From assembly GCF_041902845.1 (NCBI RefSeq), contig NZ_CP159486.1, positions 2,852,001-2,916,000 of the forward strand: a stretch of 64,000 nt of DNA, written 5' to 3'. This document shows positions 16,940 to 25,751 of the stretch, piece by piece; positions within the stretch are counted from its first letter, which is position 1, and each line of letters opens with the position of its first letter. A program made the translations under genes and the position numbers. The notes under the pieces were generated by a model. The model was given only the letters and a program-made list of their open reading frames with translations, had not been told where the DNA came from and searched no databases. The stretch is from Limibacterium fermenti (GTDB lineage: Bacteria > Bacteroidota > Bacteroidia > Bacteroidales > Dysgonomonadaceae).

Positions 16940-17780
16940 ATCCTTCTTTTCTTGCGAACACCATCCGGTCATTTCCTGAAAGATCTTTACGCAGACAAAC
17001 GTCAATAAATCCTTTTTCGGAAAATAGAGCCATGACATCGGAGCCTTTCATGCGATTTATCTCCATATAAATCCCCCCCTGTGGAAACAGCAACGCCAGC
17101 GCTATGTCCGCCAGACGCTCATAGAACAGCAATGGGCGAGAGTCCGGCACAAAAAGAGCCCTTGCAGGTTCATAGCAAAGCACATTCGGCTCCATTTCTC
17201 GCTTTTCCGATTCCAACACATACGGCGGATTGCTCACAATGACATCAAATTGTTCTTTTTCGACAAACGAACTGAAAAGATCGTGTTCTGAAAAGCGGAC
17301 AAAAACCTTATTATTAGCGGCATTTTCCTCAGCGACGTCCAAGGCGCGAGAAGAAATATCCCAAGCCGACACCCGCGCTCCCGCTATTTTTTTCGCCAGT
17401 GTTACCGCTATGCAACCGCTTCCCGTACCCACATCCAGAATAGAAGGATTGGGTTTCTGTTTATCCGTTATAATCCACTCCACCAGTTCTTCCGTCTCGG
17501 GGCGCGGAATCAATACGGCAGGAGTAACCAAAAACGGTAAACCATAGAACTCTGTAGTTCCTAAAATATATTGAATAGGCTCATCATTCTTCAATCGCCC
17601 AACAATATCATCCACAACAAGGTGTTGGGTATTGGATAATTTGTTAATTTTGCGAGTTAGAATTTCTAAAGACGATATTCCACAGACTTTCCCGAGAATG
17701 AGGCTTACATACGTTTTCACTTCTCCCGGGGAATAATGGTCGCCAAGTTCTTCTACAATATAATCGATGATGTTTTGCAT
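16938..17780 (-). CDS. prmC: Peptide chain release factor N5-glutamine methyltransferase
   Basis: Methylates the GGQ glutamine of RF1/RF2 using SAM. 280 residues from the ATG at 17780 (MQNIIDYIVEEL); the upstream TTG-initiated extension overlaps its own -7 box. Seen: SAM motif SILDVGTGSGCIAVTLA and the NPPY motif in VIVSNPPYVLESEKREM, plus IPRPETEELVEWI. The C-terminal Glu-Gly-stop runs into a 7-bp repeat array. It is the probable first gene of the prmC-recX-comF-pyrE group. Confidence 0.96.
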   Translation of the reverse strand: MQNIIDYIVEELGDHYSPGEVKTYVSLILGKVCGISSLEILTRKINKLSNTQHLVVDDIVGRLKNDEPIQYILGTTEFYGLPFLVTPAVLIPRPETEELVEWIITDKQKPNPSILDVGTGSGCIAVTLAKKIAGARVSAWDISSRALDVAEENAANNKVFVRFSEHDLFSSFVEKEQFDVIVSNPPYVLESEKREMEPNVLCYEPARALFVPDSRPLLFYERLADIALALLFPQGGIYMEINRMKGSDVMALFSEKGFIDVCLRKDLSGNDRMVFARKEG

Positions 17781-17798
17781 TACGACTGATATAAAAAA

Positions 17799-17806
17799 CA
17801 AAGATA
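17799..17806 (-). promoter_or_regulatory. prmC -7 box
   Basis: The minus strand reads TATCTTTG, 18 bases before the prmC ATG. It sits in the 32-base gap between the divergent prmC and ribD starts, only 7 bases from the ribD ATG, so a ribD promoter must lie inside prmC. Confidence 0.6.
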
Positions 17807-17812
17807 ACTAAA

Positions 17813-18883
17813 ATGGGAATAGACGAAAAATATATGTTCCGTTGTCTTCAACTGGCAAAAAAAGGAGAAGGATACACCCGTCCCAACCCCATGGTGGGTG
17901 CGGTGATCGTTCACAACGGAAAGATTATCGGCGAAGGATACCATCGGAAATATGGAGAACCGCATGCCGAAGTAAATGCCGTCCGATCCGTCAAAGATCC
18001 GTCGTTATTGCCTCAATCGACTCTGTATGTGTCGCTCGAGCCTTGCTCGCATTATGGAAAGACTCCGCCATGCAGCGCAATGATTATTTCCCATAAAATT
18101 CCCCGAGTAGTTATTGCCGTAACCGATCCGAATCCCAAAGTCGCCGGGAATGGTATCCGAATGCTTCGGGAAAACGGGGTGGACGTAACGGTAGGTATAT
18201 TGGAAAAAGAAGCTCGCGAATTGAATAGATCCTTTTTTGTAAATCAGCTCTATTGTCGTCCTTATATCATCCTCAAATGGGCACAAAGCAAAGACGGCTA
18301 TCTCGACAGGCATCGCACATCACACGAATCAGCTCCTCCGGCTATGCTTTCCAATACGCTCACCAGCATACTCGTTCACCGAACCCGTACGCAGGTACAA
18401 GGCATTATGGTCGGCACCCGTACGGCATTGCTCGACAATCCGCAATTAACCGCTCGAAAGTGGTACGGCTCCAATCCCGTAAGAATCATAATCGACCGGG
18501 AGAATAAAATTCCTGCCGATTTCCGTATATTTCGTCCCGACGCACCCACCCTTGTGTTCACCGAAAAAGCTCCGCCTCTCAGTCCGGACAACAAGTTTGT
18601 CAAGTACATCGAACTCGATTTCTCAAAAGATATCCTTATCCCGTTATTGAAGGCAATATACAAAGAAAACATCTATTCGGTGTTAGTGGAAGGAGGCGGT
18701 CATTTATTATCCTCTTTCATAGAAAAACAGCTTTGGGACGAGGCTTTTATTGAGATTACCGATACGGCCCTTCAAGACGGCATTAAATCTCCTGAAATTC
18801 AAGGACAAGACATCGATATTCAAAAATATTCAGGCTCGGTTCAAATTCATTTAAAGAGCAAAATAACTCGAAATTTTCTTTAA
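17813..18883 (+). CDS. ribD: Bifunctional riboflavin deaminase/reductase
   Basis: Second and third steps of riboflavin synthesis. 356 residues. The deaminase domain (about 1-145) has the zinc site HAEVNA and EPCSHYGKTPPC. The reductase domain (about 150-350) shows PYIILKWAQSKDGYL, VGTRTALLDNPQLTAR and VLVEGGGHLLSSF. The start is 32 bases from the divergent prmC. No FMN riboswitch was recognised in the short leader. Other rib genes are not in the window. Confidence 0.96.
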   Translation: MGIDEKYMFRCLQLAKKGEGYTRPNPMVGAVIVHNGKIIGEGYHRKYGEPHAEVNAVRSVKDPSLLPQSTLYVSLEPCSHYGKTPPCSAMIISHKIPRVVIAVTDPNPKVAGNGIRMLRENGVDVTVGILEKEARELNRSFFVNQLYCRPYIILKWAQSKDGYLDRHRTSHESAPPAMLSNTLTSILVHRTRTQVQGIMVGTRTALLDNPQLTARKWYGSNPVRIIIDRENKIPADFRIFRPDAPTLVFTEKAPPLSPDNKFVKYIELDFSKDILIPLLKAIYKENIYSVLVEGGGHLLSSFIEKQLWDEAFIEITDTALQDGIKSPEIQGQDIDIQKYSGSVQIHLKSKITRNFL

Positions 18884-18920
18884 ATAACTATTTTAATGCG
18901 GTTAAAGCGAAAAATCTTTC

Positions 18921-18928
18921 TACTTTTG
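18921..18928 (+). promoter_or_regulatory. -7 box for the DUF6242/porG group
   Basis: TACTTTTG, followed by CATAAC, about 40 bases before the ATG at 18968. It shows that the in-frame ATG at 18896 lies upstream of the promoter and is not the start. Confidence 0.6.
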
Positions 18929-18967
18929 CATAACTTAAATGCAGTGATTTATATTTTTTTGAAACAA

Positions 18968-20311
18968 ATGACATCAACATATCTTTCTTGGGCGTCTGTT
19001 ATCATAGGAGGCATTTTACTTTTTTCCTCCTGTCTCAATTCGAACAATGCCAATATTGACAAATCGAGCGATGCTCAGGTTTATGCTTTGGCTTTATCGT
19101 CTAATGCCGACTCAACGGGAGTTTTATCGGCAGCAGAATTCACCATTGACCAAGTCGGCAAAAAAATATTCAATCGGGATTCTTTATCGTATCTCTTTGC
19201 CGTAGATAGTGCGAAGCTCACCCTTTCCGCTTCAAGCACCTACAGCCCATTCTCCCAAATAATCCTGACATTAAAGAATCCCGACAGCACCTACAGTTGG
19301 AACGGAAAGGATTCCATCCCTCCTCTGAGGCTCTCTTCCATCATTACGACAGCGCAAGACGGAATTACGACGAAGCCGTACGATTTCAAACTGAACATCT
19401 ATCAACAGGATCCCAACATCCTCACTTGGACTAAAGTGACGGATAACTATTTAGCATCGTCTGTTTCGGCTCAGAAAACGTTGGCTATCGGGAATACGTT
19501 TTTCACCTATTATGTTTCGGGGGGAACCCTCAAAGGAGCATCAACCGATGCATCCGGAGGAAAAAACTGGACAGAGATTGATATTGTCGGGTTACCCGCG
19601 GGCACGACCCCTGCGATGATCACAGCCGCCGGAAAAGGCGCCTATGCTCTGGGGACGGATCAAACCGTTTACTTTACGCCTAACGGGGCTACGTGGACGA
19701 GTGTGACAACCTCCTACCCCGTTAAAGCCATATACGGTGATCTCCCTTTAACCACGGGCAAGACGATTCTAACGGTAATTGATGATGAAGGGACGTTGAA
19801 ATTTGCCGAGACCGAAAATTTCGCGGCTATTCAGGTTTTAAATACGATCAAATCGGCTTTTCCCATATCGGCTTTTTCAACGGCGCAAGTGAATAATCCG
19901 ACTGTTTTTTCAGCGAAATATATTGCCGTTTCAGGCGGATTACGTAGCGATAATACAGCGAATAATGCCAATTGGCTTTTACAGCGCAAAGGCGAAACAA
20001 TCGAAGCCATTGCGACGGAGACTTCTTTTTCGCAGCAAGGAAGCAGCATTTTCTTTTATGACAATAAGTTATATTTGATGTCATCCGAAAAAGAGAATGG
20101 TCAAAATATTCTTTATAACTCGAATTATGGATTGAATTGGACAAAGGTTGGAAAAAACCAAACTTTTGATCCCGAATTTACATATAGGACCCAGGCATCG
20201 GTGATAACAGATGCTGAAAATTACATTTGGATATTCGGCGGAGTATCCGATGCTTCTCAACAACTTGTTGAAGTGTGGAGAGGCAGGCTCAATAAATTGG
20301 CCGGTGAATAA
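18968..20311 (+). CDS. DUF6242-type lipoprotein
   Basis: 447 residues from the ATG at 18968. A lipoprotein signal (VIIGGILLFSSC, Cys at about residue 22) implies acylation. The N-terminal third looks like an immunoglobulin-type domain. The rest is rich in beta-strands with recurring NWT/TWT segments (GGKNWTEIDI, GATWTSVTT, GLNWTKVGK) and ends YIWIFGGVSD, like a kelch or sialidase-like propeller. DUF6242 proteins are found in Bacteroidetes; function unknown. Its last 8 bases overlap the start of the porG-like gene, so they share a message. Confidence 0.75.
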   Translation: MTSTYLSWASVIIGGILLFSSCLNSNNANIDKSSDAQVYALALSSNADSTGVLSAAEFTIDQVGKKIFNRDSLSYLFAVDSAKLTLSASSTYSPFSQIILTLKNPDSTYSWNGKDSIPPLRLSSIITTAQDGITTKPYDFKLNIYQQDPNILTWTKVTDNYLASSVSAQKTLAIGNTFFTYYVSGGTLKGASTDASGGKNWTEIDIVGLPAGTTPAMITAAGKGAYALGTDQTVYFTPNGATWTSVTTSYPVKAIYGDLPLTTGKTILTVIDDEGTLKFAETENFAAIQVLNTIKSAFPISAFSTAQVNNPTVFSAKYIAVSGGLRSDNTANNANWLLQRKGETIEAIATETSFSQQGSSIFFYDNKLYLMSSEKENGQNILYNSNYGLNWTKVGKNQTFDPEFTYRTQASVITDAENYIWIFGGVSDASQQLVEVWRGRLNKLAGE

Positions 20312-20993
20312 GCAGTTCATCGCTATATTATTAGTCAGCGCTTATTCCAATATTGCTTTTGCTCAAGAATATAAGTATGAAATAGGTGGAGGGACAGGCG
20401 CATCGTTTTATATGGGCGATGCCAATAAGTCAGCCCCCTTTTTATATCCCGGATGGACGGGTTCGGCTATCTACCGGTATACGATAAATTTTCATTGGGC
20501 CGTTAAAGCAAATGCTTCGATAGGACGTTTATGGGGAAACACGGATCAATCCGGCAACCGTTTTCCTTTTGAAAAAGGAACTTCCTTTAGTCGGAATTTT
20601 GGAGAGCTTGGGGGACAAATGGAATTTAATTTTTTCCCTTACAGCGACAAATATTCTTATTTGGGAACGAAGCCCTACACGCCCTATGTATTAGTGGGCG
20701 GTAGTGTGACGATGACGACAATAGAAAATAGTCCGTCCCTTTCCGTCGCGATTCCGTTGGGGATCGGATTTAAATACAAATTAAAAAACAGATGGAATGT
20801 AGGGGGTGAGTTTTCTGTAAAAAAATCGTTGGGAGACAAGCTGGATGTCACTCAAAAAAATGCCGGATGGGACTTAAACGGCCCGTATGGTATTAAAAGC
20901 AGTTTTCTGAAGAATCAGGACTGGTATTTGCAAGCAATCTTTTACCTGACATGGGAATTCGGATTACGAAGCGATCCCTGTCATGGTATGTAA
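20304..20993 (+). CDS. porG: PorG-like outer-membrane beta-barrel (DUF6089)
   Basis: 229 residues from a GTG at 20304 that overlaps the upstream stop (GTGAATAA). This start gives a clean signal peptide NKQFIAILLVSAYSNIAFAQ. Strands such as YEIGGGTGASFYMGDANKS, WAVKANASIGRLWGN and PLGIGFKYKLKNRWNVGGEF indicate a small barrel. In Porphyromonas gingivalis the DUF6089 protein PorG is an outer-membrane partner of the PorK/PorN ring of type IX secretion, and I recall its gene also sitting beside uppS-bamA-ompH. Identity as PorG is by family and synteny. DUF6089 members may have other roles where type IX secretion is absent. Confidence 0.75.
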   Translation: MNKQFIAILLVSAYSNIAFAQEYKYEIGGGTGASFYMGDANKSAPFLYPGWTGSAIYRYTINFHWAVKANASIGRLWGNTDQSGNRFPFEKGTSFSRNFGELGGQMEFNFFPYSDKYSYLGTKPYTPYVLVGGSVTMTTIENSPSLSVAIPLGIGFKYKLKNRWNVGGEFSVKKSLGDKLDVTQKNAGWDLNGPYGIKSSFLKNQDWYLQAIFYLTWEFGLRSDPCHGM

Positions 20994-21014
20994 TAAAAAT
21001 AGGTAATTAAAAAA

Positions 21015-21761
21015 ATGTCATTACTTGGCAAAATTGATAAGGCACGCATTCCGGAACATATTACCATTATAATGGATGGTAACGGACGCTGGGCGAAAGC
21101 TCGGGGGCTGGAACGGGTAGAAGGGCACAAGCAAGGGATTACGGCTTTACGGGAAGTGGTAGAAGCGGCCTCGAAAGTGTCGGTAAAATACCTTACCGTA
21201 TATGCTTTTTCCACCGAAAACTGGGATCGTCCCAGCGAAGAAGTAGATGCTTTAATGGAATTGATTGTCTATGCCGTAGCCAAAGAAACACCCAGCTTAA
21301 TCGAAAACGGCGTGCGGGTAGCCAGCATCGGGGATTTAAGCCGGCTCCCCGTTAAAACACGACAATCATTGCAGGATTGCATGGACAAAACCGCCCCCGG
21401 AAACGGGCTGACTTTGGTGTTGGCCTTAAGCTATTCGTCGAGATGGGAACTAACGGAGGCGGCCCGAGCCATTGCCCGTGATGTAAAAAACGGATTACTG
21501 TCTCAGGAAAGCATTACCGAAAAGCAACTGTCGCGGTATCTGACCACCTATACGCTCCCCGACCCCGACCTGCTTATCAGGACGGGAGGCGAAAAGCGTA
21601 TCAGTAATTTTTTGCTTTGGCAACTGGCCTATTCCGAGTTGTATTTCACCGATACGTTTTGGCCTGATTTCGGAGAAGAAGAATTATATGCCGCCATCTT
21701 CGACTATCAACAGCGTGAAAGGCGATTCGGTAAAACAAGCGAACAAGTAAAAAGCAAATAG
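21015..21761 (+). CDS. uppS: Isoprenyl transferase (undecaprenyl diphosphate synthase)
   Basis: Makes the C55 lipid carrier for peptidoglycan and glycan export. 248 residues. Cis-prenyltransferase motifs: HITIIMDGNGRWAKARGL (Asp and Asn-Gly-Arg near residue 20), GHKQGITALREVVEAA, TVYAFSTENWDRP, and DLLIRTGGEKRISNFLLWQ near the end. It lies 21 bases after porG and 59 before bamA. Confidence 0.97.
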   Translation: MSLLGKIDKARIPEHITIIMDGNGRWAKARGLERVEGHKQGITALREVVEAASKVSVKYLTVYAFSTENWDRPSEEVDALMELIVYAVAKETPSLIENGVRVASIGDLSRLPVKTRQSLQDCMDKTAPGNGLTLVLALSYSSRWELTEAARAIARDVKNGLLSQESITEKQLSRYLTTYTLPDPDLLIRTGGEKRISNFLLWQLAYSELYFTDTFWPDFGEEELYAAIFDYQQRERRFGKTSEQVKSK

Positions 21762-21820
21762 TAAAAGATCCAACAATATATCAGCCGGTAATATATACTT
21801 ATCGTAACGAAAAAATTAAA

Positions 21821-24505
21821 ATGTTAAAGAAAACATTCTATTTAGTCATCGCACTTACATTCTTTTTGCAGATATTTTCTTTCGGGCAGGTTGTTCCTTC
21901 GGGAAACGCCCTTCCGTTTGCAAAAGATAGCATAAACAAACTACCCGTTAAGGATGAATTGGTCGTCAACTATATGGGAACACCCAAAAAGTATATTATC
22001 GCCGATATCGACGTGACGGGGGTGGAAGGAACCATGTATGAAGACCAAGAATTTGTATTGGTCGGTTTTTCGGGATTGGCCAAAGGACAGGAAATACAAA
22101 TACCCGGCGACGACATTTCCAATGCCGTGCAACGATTTTGGAAACAGGGCCTGTTTTCGGATATCAAAATAGTACAGACTAAAATAGACGCTGACAGCGT
22201 ATGGCTTGAGATACGCCTTACGGACCGTCCACGGGTAGCGGACATCCAATATACGGGGATGAAAAAAAGTGAACAAAAAGACATCGATCAGAAGATACAA
22301 ATGGTGAAAGGAAATCAAATCACTCCCCACCATATCAATCGGGCGAAAGAAGTCATTAAAAGTTTTTTTGCGGAAAAAGGCTTCGGTGAAGCGGACGTGA
22401 ATATTTTACAACATCCGGTGCCGAATCAAAAAAACCAAGTCATTTTAGAAATCGCCGTCGATAAGAAAGAAAAGCTAAAAGTCAACCGCATCAACATTGA
22501 AGGGAATGAGGCTCTCACCGACAACCAACTGAAATGGGCGATGAAGAAAACCAATGAAAAAGGAAAACTGAGAAACCTCTTCAGAAGTAAAAAGTTTGTG
22601 GATGAATTGTATGTGGAAGATAAAAACAATCTTATCACCAAATATCACGAAAAAGGATACCGTGACGCAGAAATTCTTAAAGACACGGTATATAAGCATG
22701 ACGACAAAAGTGTGAATATAGACTTAGTTGTAGAGGAAGGCCCGTTGTATCACATCCGGTCTGTCAATTGGATCGGGAACACGCAATTCAATTCGTTAGA
22801 CCTCGACCGGTCACTCAATATGCATTCGGGCGATGTCTATGACCAAAAGAAGTTGCAACAACGGCTTAAATCGGACGAGGATGCAGCCATCAATATTTAT
22901 CAAAACAACGGTTATTTGTTTTCGGACATCGATCCGGTGGAAATCAACATTGAAAACGATTCTGTGGATTTGGAGTTACGGGTAACGGAAGGTCCGAAAG
23001 CAACCATCAAGAAAGTAATCATTCAAGGGAACGATCGATTATACGAAGACGTCATCCGTCGCGAATTACGTACGAAGCCCGGCGAGGTCTTCAGTAAAGA
23101 TTTGCTGATCCGATCCATCCGTGAAATTGCCCAGACCGGACATTTCGATCCGGAAAACCTACAACCGGATGTACAGCCCGATCCGGAAGACGGGACCGTA
23201 AACATCGGTTATCCGTTGACCTCTAAAGGGAATGACCAAATCGAATTCTCTGCCGGATGGGGAGTAACGGGTCTGGTAGGCAAACTCAGCTTAAAACTGA
23301 ATAACTTCTCGTTAAAGAATATGTTGAATCCGAAACTATCCAGAGGGATCATCCCTCAAGGAGAGGGACAGACATTGGTGCTTAGTGCACAAACCAACGG
23401 CGATTACTACCAAGCCTATCAGTTTTCGTTTATGGAACCGTGGTTCGGAGGAAAGCGCCCGAATAACTTTTCGATAAGCGCTTATTACTCCCGATACACC
23501 GGATTAAACCAAGACTATTACAGCAACAGCATGTCGTCTTATTACAACCCGTATATGTACAGTTCGTATGGCGGTTACGGCGGCGGTTACGGAAACTATG
23601 GCAGCTATTACCAAGATATGAGCCAATTTGCTTACGACCCCAATCAGGTTTTCAGCATCATCGGGGTTTCGGTAGGGTACGGAAAGCGGCTTGAGTGGCC
23701 CGACGATTACTTTTCGCTGCAAGGAGAATTGGGTTACCAACGTTACAACTTAAAAAACTGGACGTATAACTATTTCCCTTTTCAAACAGGCTCCAGCAAT
23801 AGTTTGACATTAAACTTGTCCCTTTCGCGGAGTTCTATCGACAATCCGCTTTACACGCGTACCGGATCGCAGTTTTCGTTGAGTGTAACCGCAACTCCGC
23901 CTTTCTCGTTATGGGACGGAAAAGATTACAAGAAGATGGCTTACGCAGACCCGGCAAAATATACGTGGAACGAATATCATAAATGGAAATTCAAAGCCCG
24001 TACATTTACACCGTTAACGCCGTTAACCGTAAAAAGGACGCCGGTTATCGCCACCAGGGTCGAATTCGGATTTTTGGGCGACTATAACTCTTCTAAGCAA
24101 ACGCCGTTCGAAACATTCGATATGGGAGGTAGCGGAATGACCGGTTATACGACTTCGTTTGCTACGGAAATCGTGGCTTTACGCGGTTATGAAGAAAACT
24201 CGGTAGGCCAACAGGCAAGGGCTTATTCGCGATTCGGAGTGGAACTCCGCTATCCGTTCATCTTAGAACCCAATTCCACCATATACGGACTTGCTTTTGT
24301 GGAAGCCGGTAATGCATGGTTGAATCTGAAGAACTTCAATCCGTTCGATTTGAAACGTTCGGCGGGTGTAGGCGCCCGTATTTTCCTTCCGATGATCGGA
24401 TTATTGGGGATCGACTGGGCATACGGGTTCGACACGGTTTACGGAACGGGTGCACGGGAAAGAGGCGGCAGCCAGCTCCACTTTATTATCGGACAAGAGT
24501 TTTAA
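21821..24505 (+). CDS. bamA: Outer-membrane protein assembly factor BamA
   Basis: 894 residues with a signal peptide (LVIALTFFLQIFSFGQ). Periplasmic POTRA repeats occupy about residues 45-430: IADIDVTGVEGT, VNRINIEGNEALTDNQL, IRSVNWIGNTQFNSLDL and IKKVIIQGNDRLYEDVI are repeat openings. The Omp85 barrel fills the C-terminal half and contains VALRGYEENSVG and a terminal aromatic residue (IIGQEF). A Gly/Tyr/Ser-rich insertion (SSYGGYGGGYGNYGSYYQDM, about residues 575-600) lies in the barrel, probably in an external loop. It precedes two skp-like chaperone genes, the usual order. Confidence 0.97.
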   Translation: MLKKTFYLVIALTFFLQIFSFGQVVPSGNALPFAKDSINKLPVKDELVVNYMGTPKKYIIADIDVTGVEGTMYEDQEFVLVGFSGLAKGQEIQIPGDDISNAVQRFWKQGLFSDIKIVQTKIDADSVWLEIRLTDRPRVADIQYTGMKKSEQKDIDQKIQMVKGNQITPHHINRAKEVIKSFFAEKGFGEADVNILQHPVPNQKNQVILEIAVDKKEKLKVNRINIEGNEALTDNQLKWAMKKTNEKGKLRNLFRSKKFVDELYVEDKNNLITKYHEKGYRDAEILKDTVYKHDDKSVNIDLVVEEGPLYHIRSVNWIGNTQFNSLDLDRSLNMHSGDVYDQKKLQQRLKSDEDAAINIYQNNGYLFSDIDPVEINIENDSVDLELRVTEGPKATIKKVIIQGNDRLYEDVIRRELRTKPGEVFSKDLLIRSIREIAQTGHFDPENLQPDVQPDPEDGTVNIGYPLTSKGNDQIEFSAGWGVTGLVGKLSLKLNNFSLKNMLNPKLSRGIIPQGEGQTLVLSAQTNGDYYQAYQFSFMEPWFGGKRPNNFSISAYYSRYTGLNQDYYSNSMSSYYNPYMYSSYGGYGGGYGNYGSYYQDMSQFAYDPNQVFSIIGVSVGYGKRLEWPDDYFSLQGELGYQRYNLKNWTYNYFPFQTGSSNSLTLNLSLSRSSIDNPLYTRTGSQFSLSVTATPPFSLWDGKDYKKMAYADPAKYTWNEYHKWKFKARTFTPLTPLTVKRTPVIATRVEFGFLGDYNSSKQTPFETFDMGGSGMTGYTTSFATEIVALRGYEENSVGQQARAYSRFGVELRYPFILEPNSTIYGLAFVEAGNAWLNLKNFNPFDLKRSAGVGARIFLPMIGLLGIDWAYGFDTVYGTGARERGGSQLHFIIGQEF

Positions 24506-24586
24506 CATTGTTTATTTAACGGCCTGTAAACGATTTAGCATTTGAGCCGTCTTCTTCTTTGTAAACAAATAAAACATAGCATCATT

Positions 24587-25099
24587 ATGAAAAGAATAAT
24601 AGCAATTATCGGAGTATTTATGGCTTTAGCCGTGAGTGCAGGTTATGCACAGAAATATGCCTTGATCGATATGGAATATATCCTCAAGAAAATACCGGCT
24701 TATGAAAGTGCCAATCAACAACTGGAAGGGATATCCAAACAATGGCAGAGTGAAATAGACAAAGAAACCAAAGCGGTTGACGAACTCTATAAGAAGTATC
24801 AAGCCGATTTAGTCTTTTTAGCGGGAGAAGAAAAAACAAAACGCGAAAACGAAATCGTCACCAAGGAGAATGCCATACAGAGCCTCCAAAACAAATACTT
24901 CGGCCCGGAAGGAGAGCTTTTCAAACGTCGTGAAGCATTGATAAAACCGATACAAGATAACATATACACCGTTGTCAAAGATATTTCGACGGCTTCCGGA
25001 TATATGCTTGTAATCGATAGAGCATCGGCGACGTCGGTCATTTTTGCTTCACCCGGCATCGATATCAGTGATGAGGTATTGTCCCGGTTAGGTTATTAA
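24587..25099 (+). CDS. OmpH/Skp-family periplasmic chaperone, copy 1
   Basis: 170 residues from the ATG at 24587; the upstream in-frame GTG/ATG region lacks a signal peptide. Signal MALAVSAGYA then QKYALIDMEYILKKIPAYE, the OmpH opening. The middle (about 45-120) is a long charged coiled-coil (QWQSEIDKETKAVDELYKKY), and the C-terminal part (YMLVIDRASATSVIFASPGI) returns to the body domain. Skp trimers hold unfolded outer-membrane proteins on their way to BamA. Confidence 0.92.
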   Translation: MKRIIAIIGVFMALAVSAGYAQKYALIDMEYILKKIPAYESANQQLEGISKQWQSEIDKETKAVDELYKKYQADLVFLAGEEKTKRENEIVTKENAIQSLQNKYFGPEGELFKRREALIKPIQDNIYTVVKDISTASGYMLVIDRASATSVIFASPGIDISDEVLSRLGY

Positions 25100-25110
25100 A
25101 AATAAATCGC

Positions 25111-25118
25111 TATCTTTG
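25111..25118 (+). promoter_or_regulatory. -7 box for ompH copy 2
   Basis: TATCTTTG followed by CACTC, about 50 bases before the ATG at 25169. It suggests the second chaperone can be made independently of bamA. Confidence 0.6.
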
Positions 25119-25168
25119 CACTCTATTTTAATGAATTCACTAATATAATTATTACAAAAGAACGAATC

Positions 25169-25681
25169 ATGTTGAAAAAATTATTGATCTTATTCCTAGC
25201 AATAGCTCCCGTAGCAGCCATTGCACAAGATGTGAACATCGCCTATATCAACGTTCAGGAAATATTCGCTGCGATGCCCGAAATATCAGGGATTGAAACC
25301 CAATTGAATACCAAAAGAGAAGAAGTTACCAAAAACGGACAAGCACTCGTTGACGAGTACAACAAAAAGGTCGAAGAGTTTCAAAAAACGGCTGCCACGG
25401 CATCCGAAACGGTGAAAGCCGACCAACAAAAACAGTTGGATCAAATCAACGAACGTTACCAGCTCTTTGCACAAAACAGTCAAAAGGAAGTGGAAGAATT
25501 GCAACAAAAACTTCTTTCCCCGGTATATAAAAAGATTAATGATGCTATAAAAGCTATCGGAGACGAAAAAGGATTTGCCTATATCCTCGATATCAGCAGC
25601 ATGCCCAGTCCGATTGTTTATAACAATCCCAAAAATACCGATGCGACTCCTCTTGTCAAAACAAAATTAGGCTTGAAATAA
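25169..25681 (+). CDS. OmpH/Skp-family periplasmic chaperone, copy 2
   Basis: 170 residues with a signal peptide (LLILFLAIAPVAAIAQ). The mature chain opens DVNIAYINVQEIFAAMPEIS, continues as a Gln/Lys/Glu-rich coiled coil (about 40-115) and closes with GFAYILDISSMPSPIVYNNP, as in copy 1. It is the last gene of the porG-uppS-bamA-ompH group and is followed by a strong bidirectional terminator. Confidence 0.93.
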   Translation: MLKKLLILFLAIAPVAAIAQDVNIAYINVQEIFAAMPEISGIETQLNTKREEVTKNGQALVDEYNKKVEEFQKTAATASETVKADQQKQLDQINERYQLFAQNSQKEVEELQQKLLSPVYKKINDAIKAIGDEKGFAYILDISSMPSPIVYNNPKNTDATPLVKTKLGLK

Positions 25682-25708
25682 TTCAAGCCTCCAAATCAAA
25701 TCATATAT

Positions 25709-25750
25709 AAATAACCGTGGGCATCGCAGGAGCGATGCCCACGGTTATTT
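25709..25750. terminator. Bidirectional terminator, perfect 19-bp stem
   Basis: Arms 25709-25727 and 25732-25750 are perfectly complementary (AAATAACCGTGGGCATCGC and its complement) with loop AGGA. A/T-rich ends give a U-run on either strand. It lies between the convergent ompH copy 2 (stop 25681) and the stress-protein gene (stop 25752). Confidence 0.92.
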
Positions 25751-25751
25751 C

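Noticed and set aside
17781..17812. FMN riboswitch before ribD
   Set aside because: Only 32 bases separate the ribD and prmC starts; no room for and no trace of an RFN element.
18896..18967. Upstream ATG for the DUF6242 lipoprotein
   Set aside because: It lies before the -7 box at 18921 and would bury the lipoprotein signal 24 residues in.
20211..20303. Earlier start for the porG-like gene
   Set aside because: It overlaps about 100 bases of the DUF6242 coding region and puts non-signal sequence before the signal peptide; the GTG at 20304 is better.
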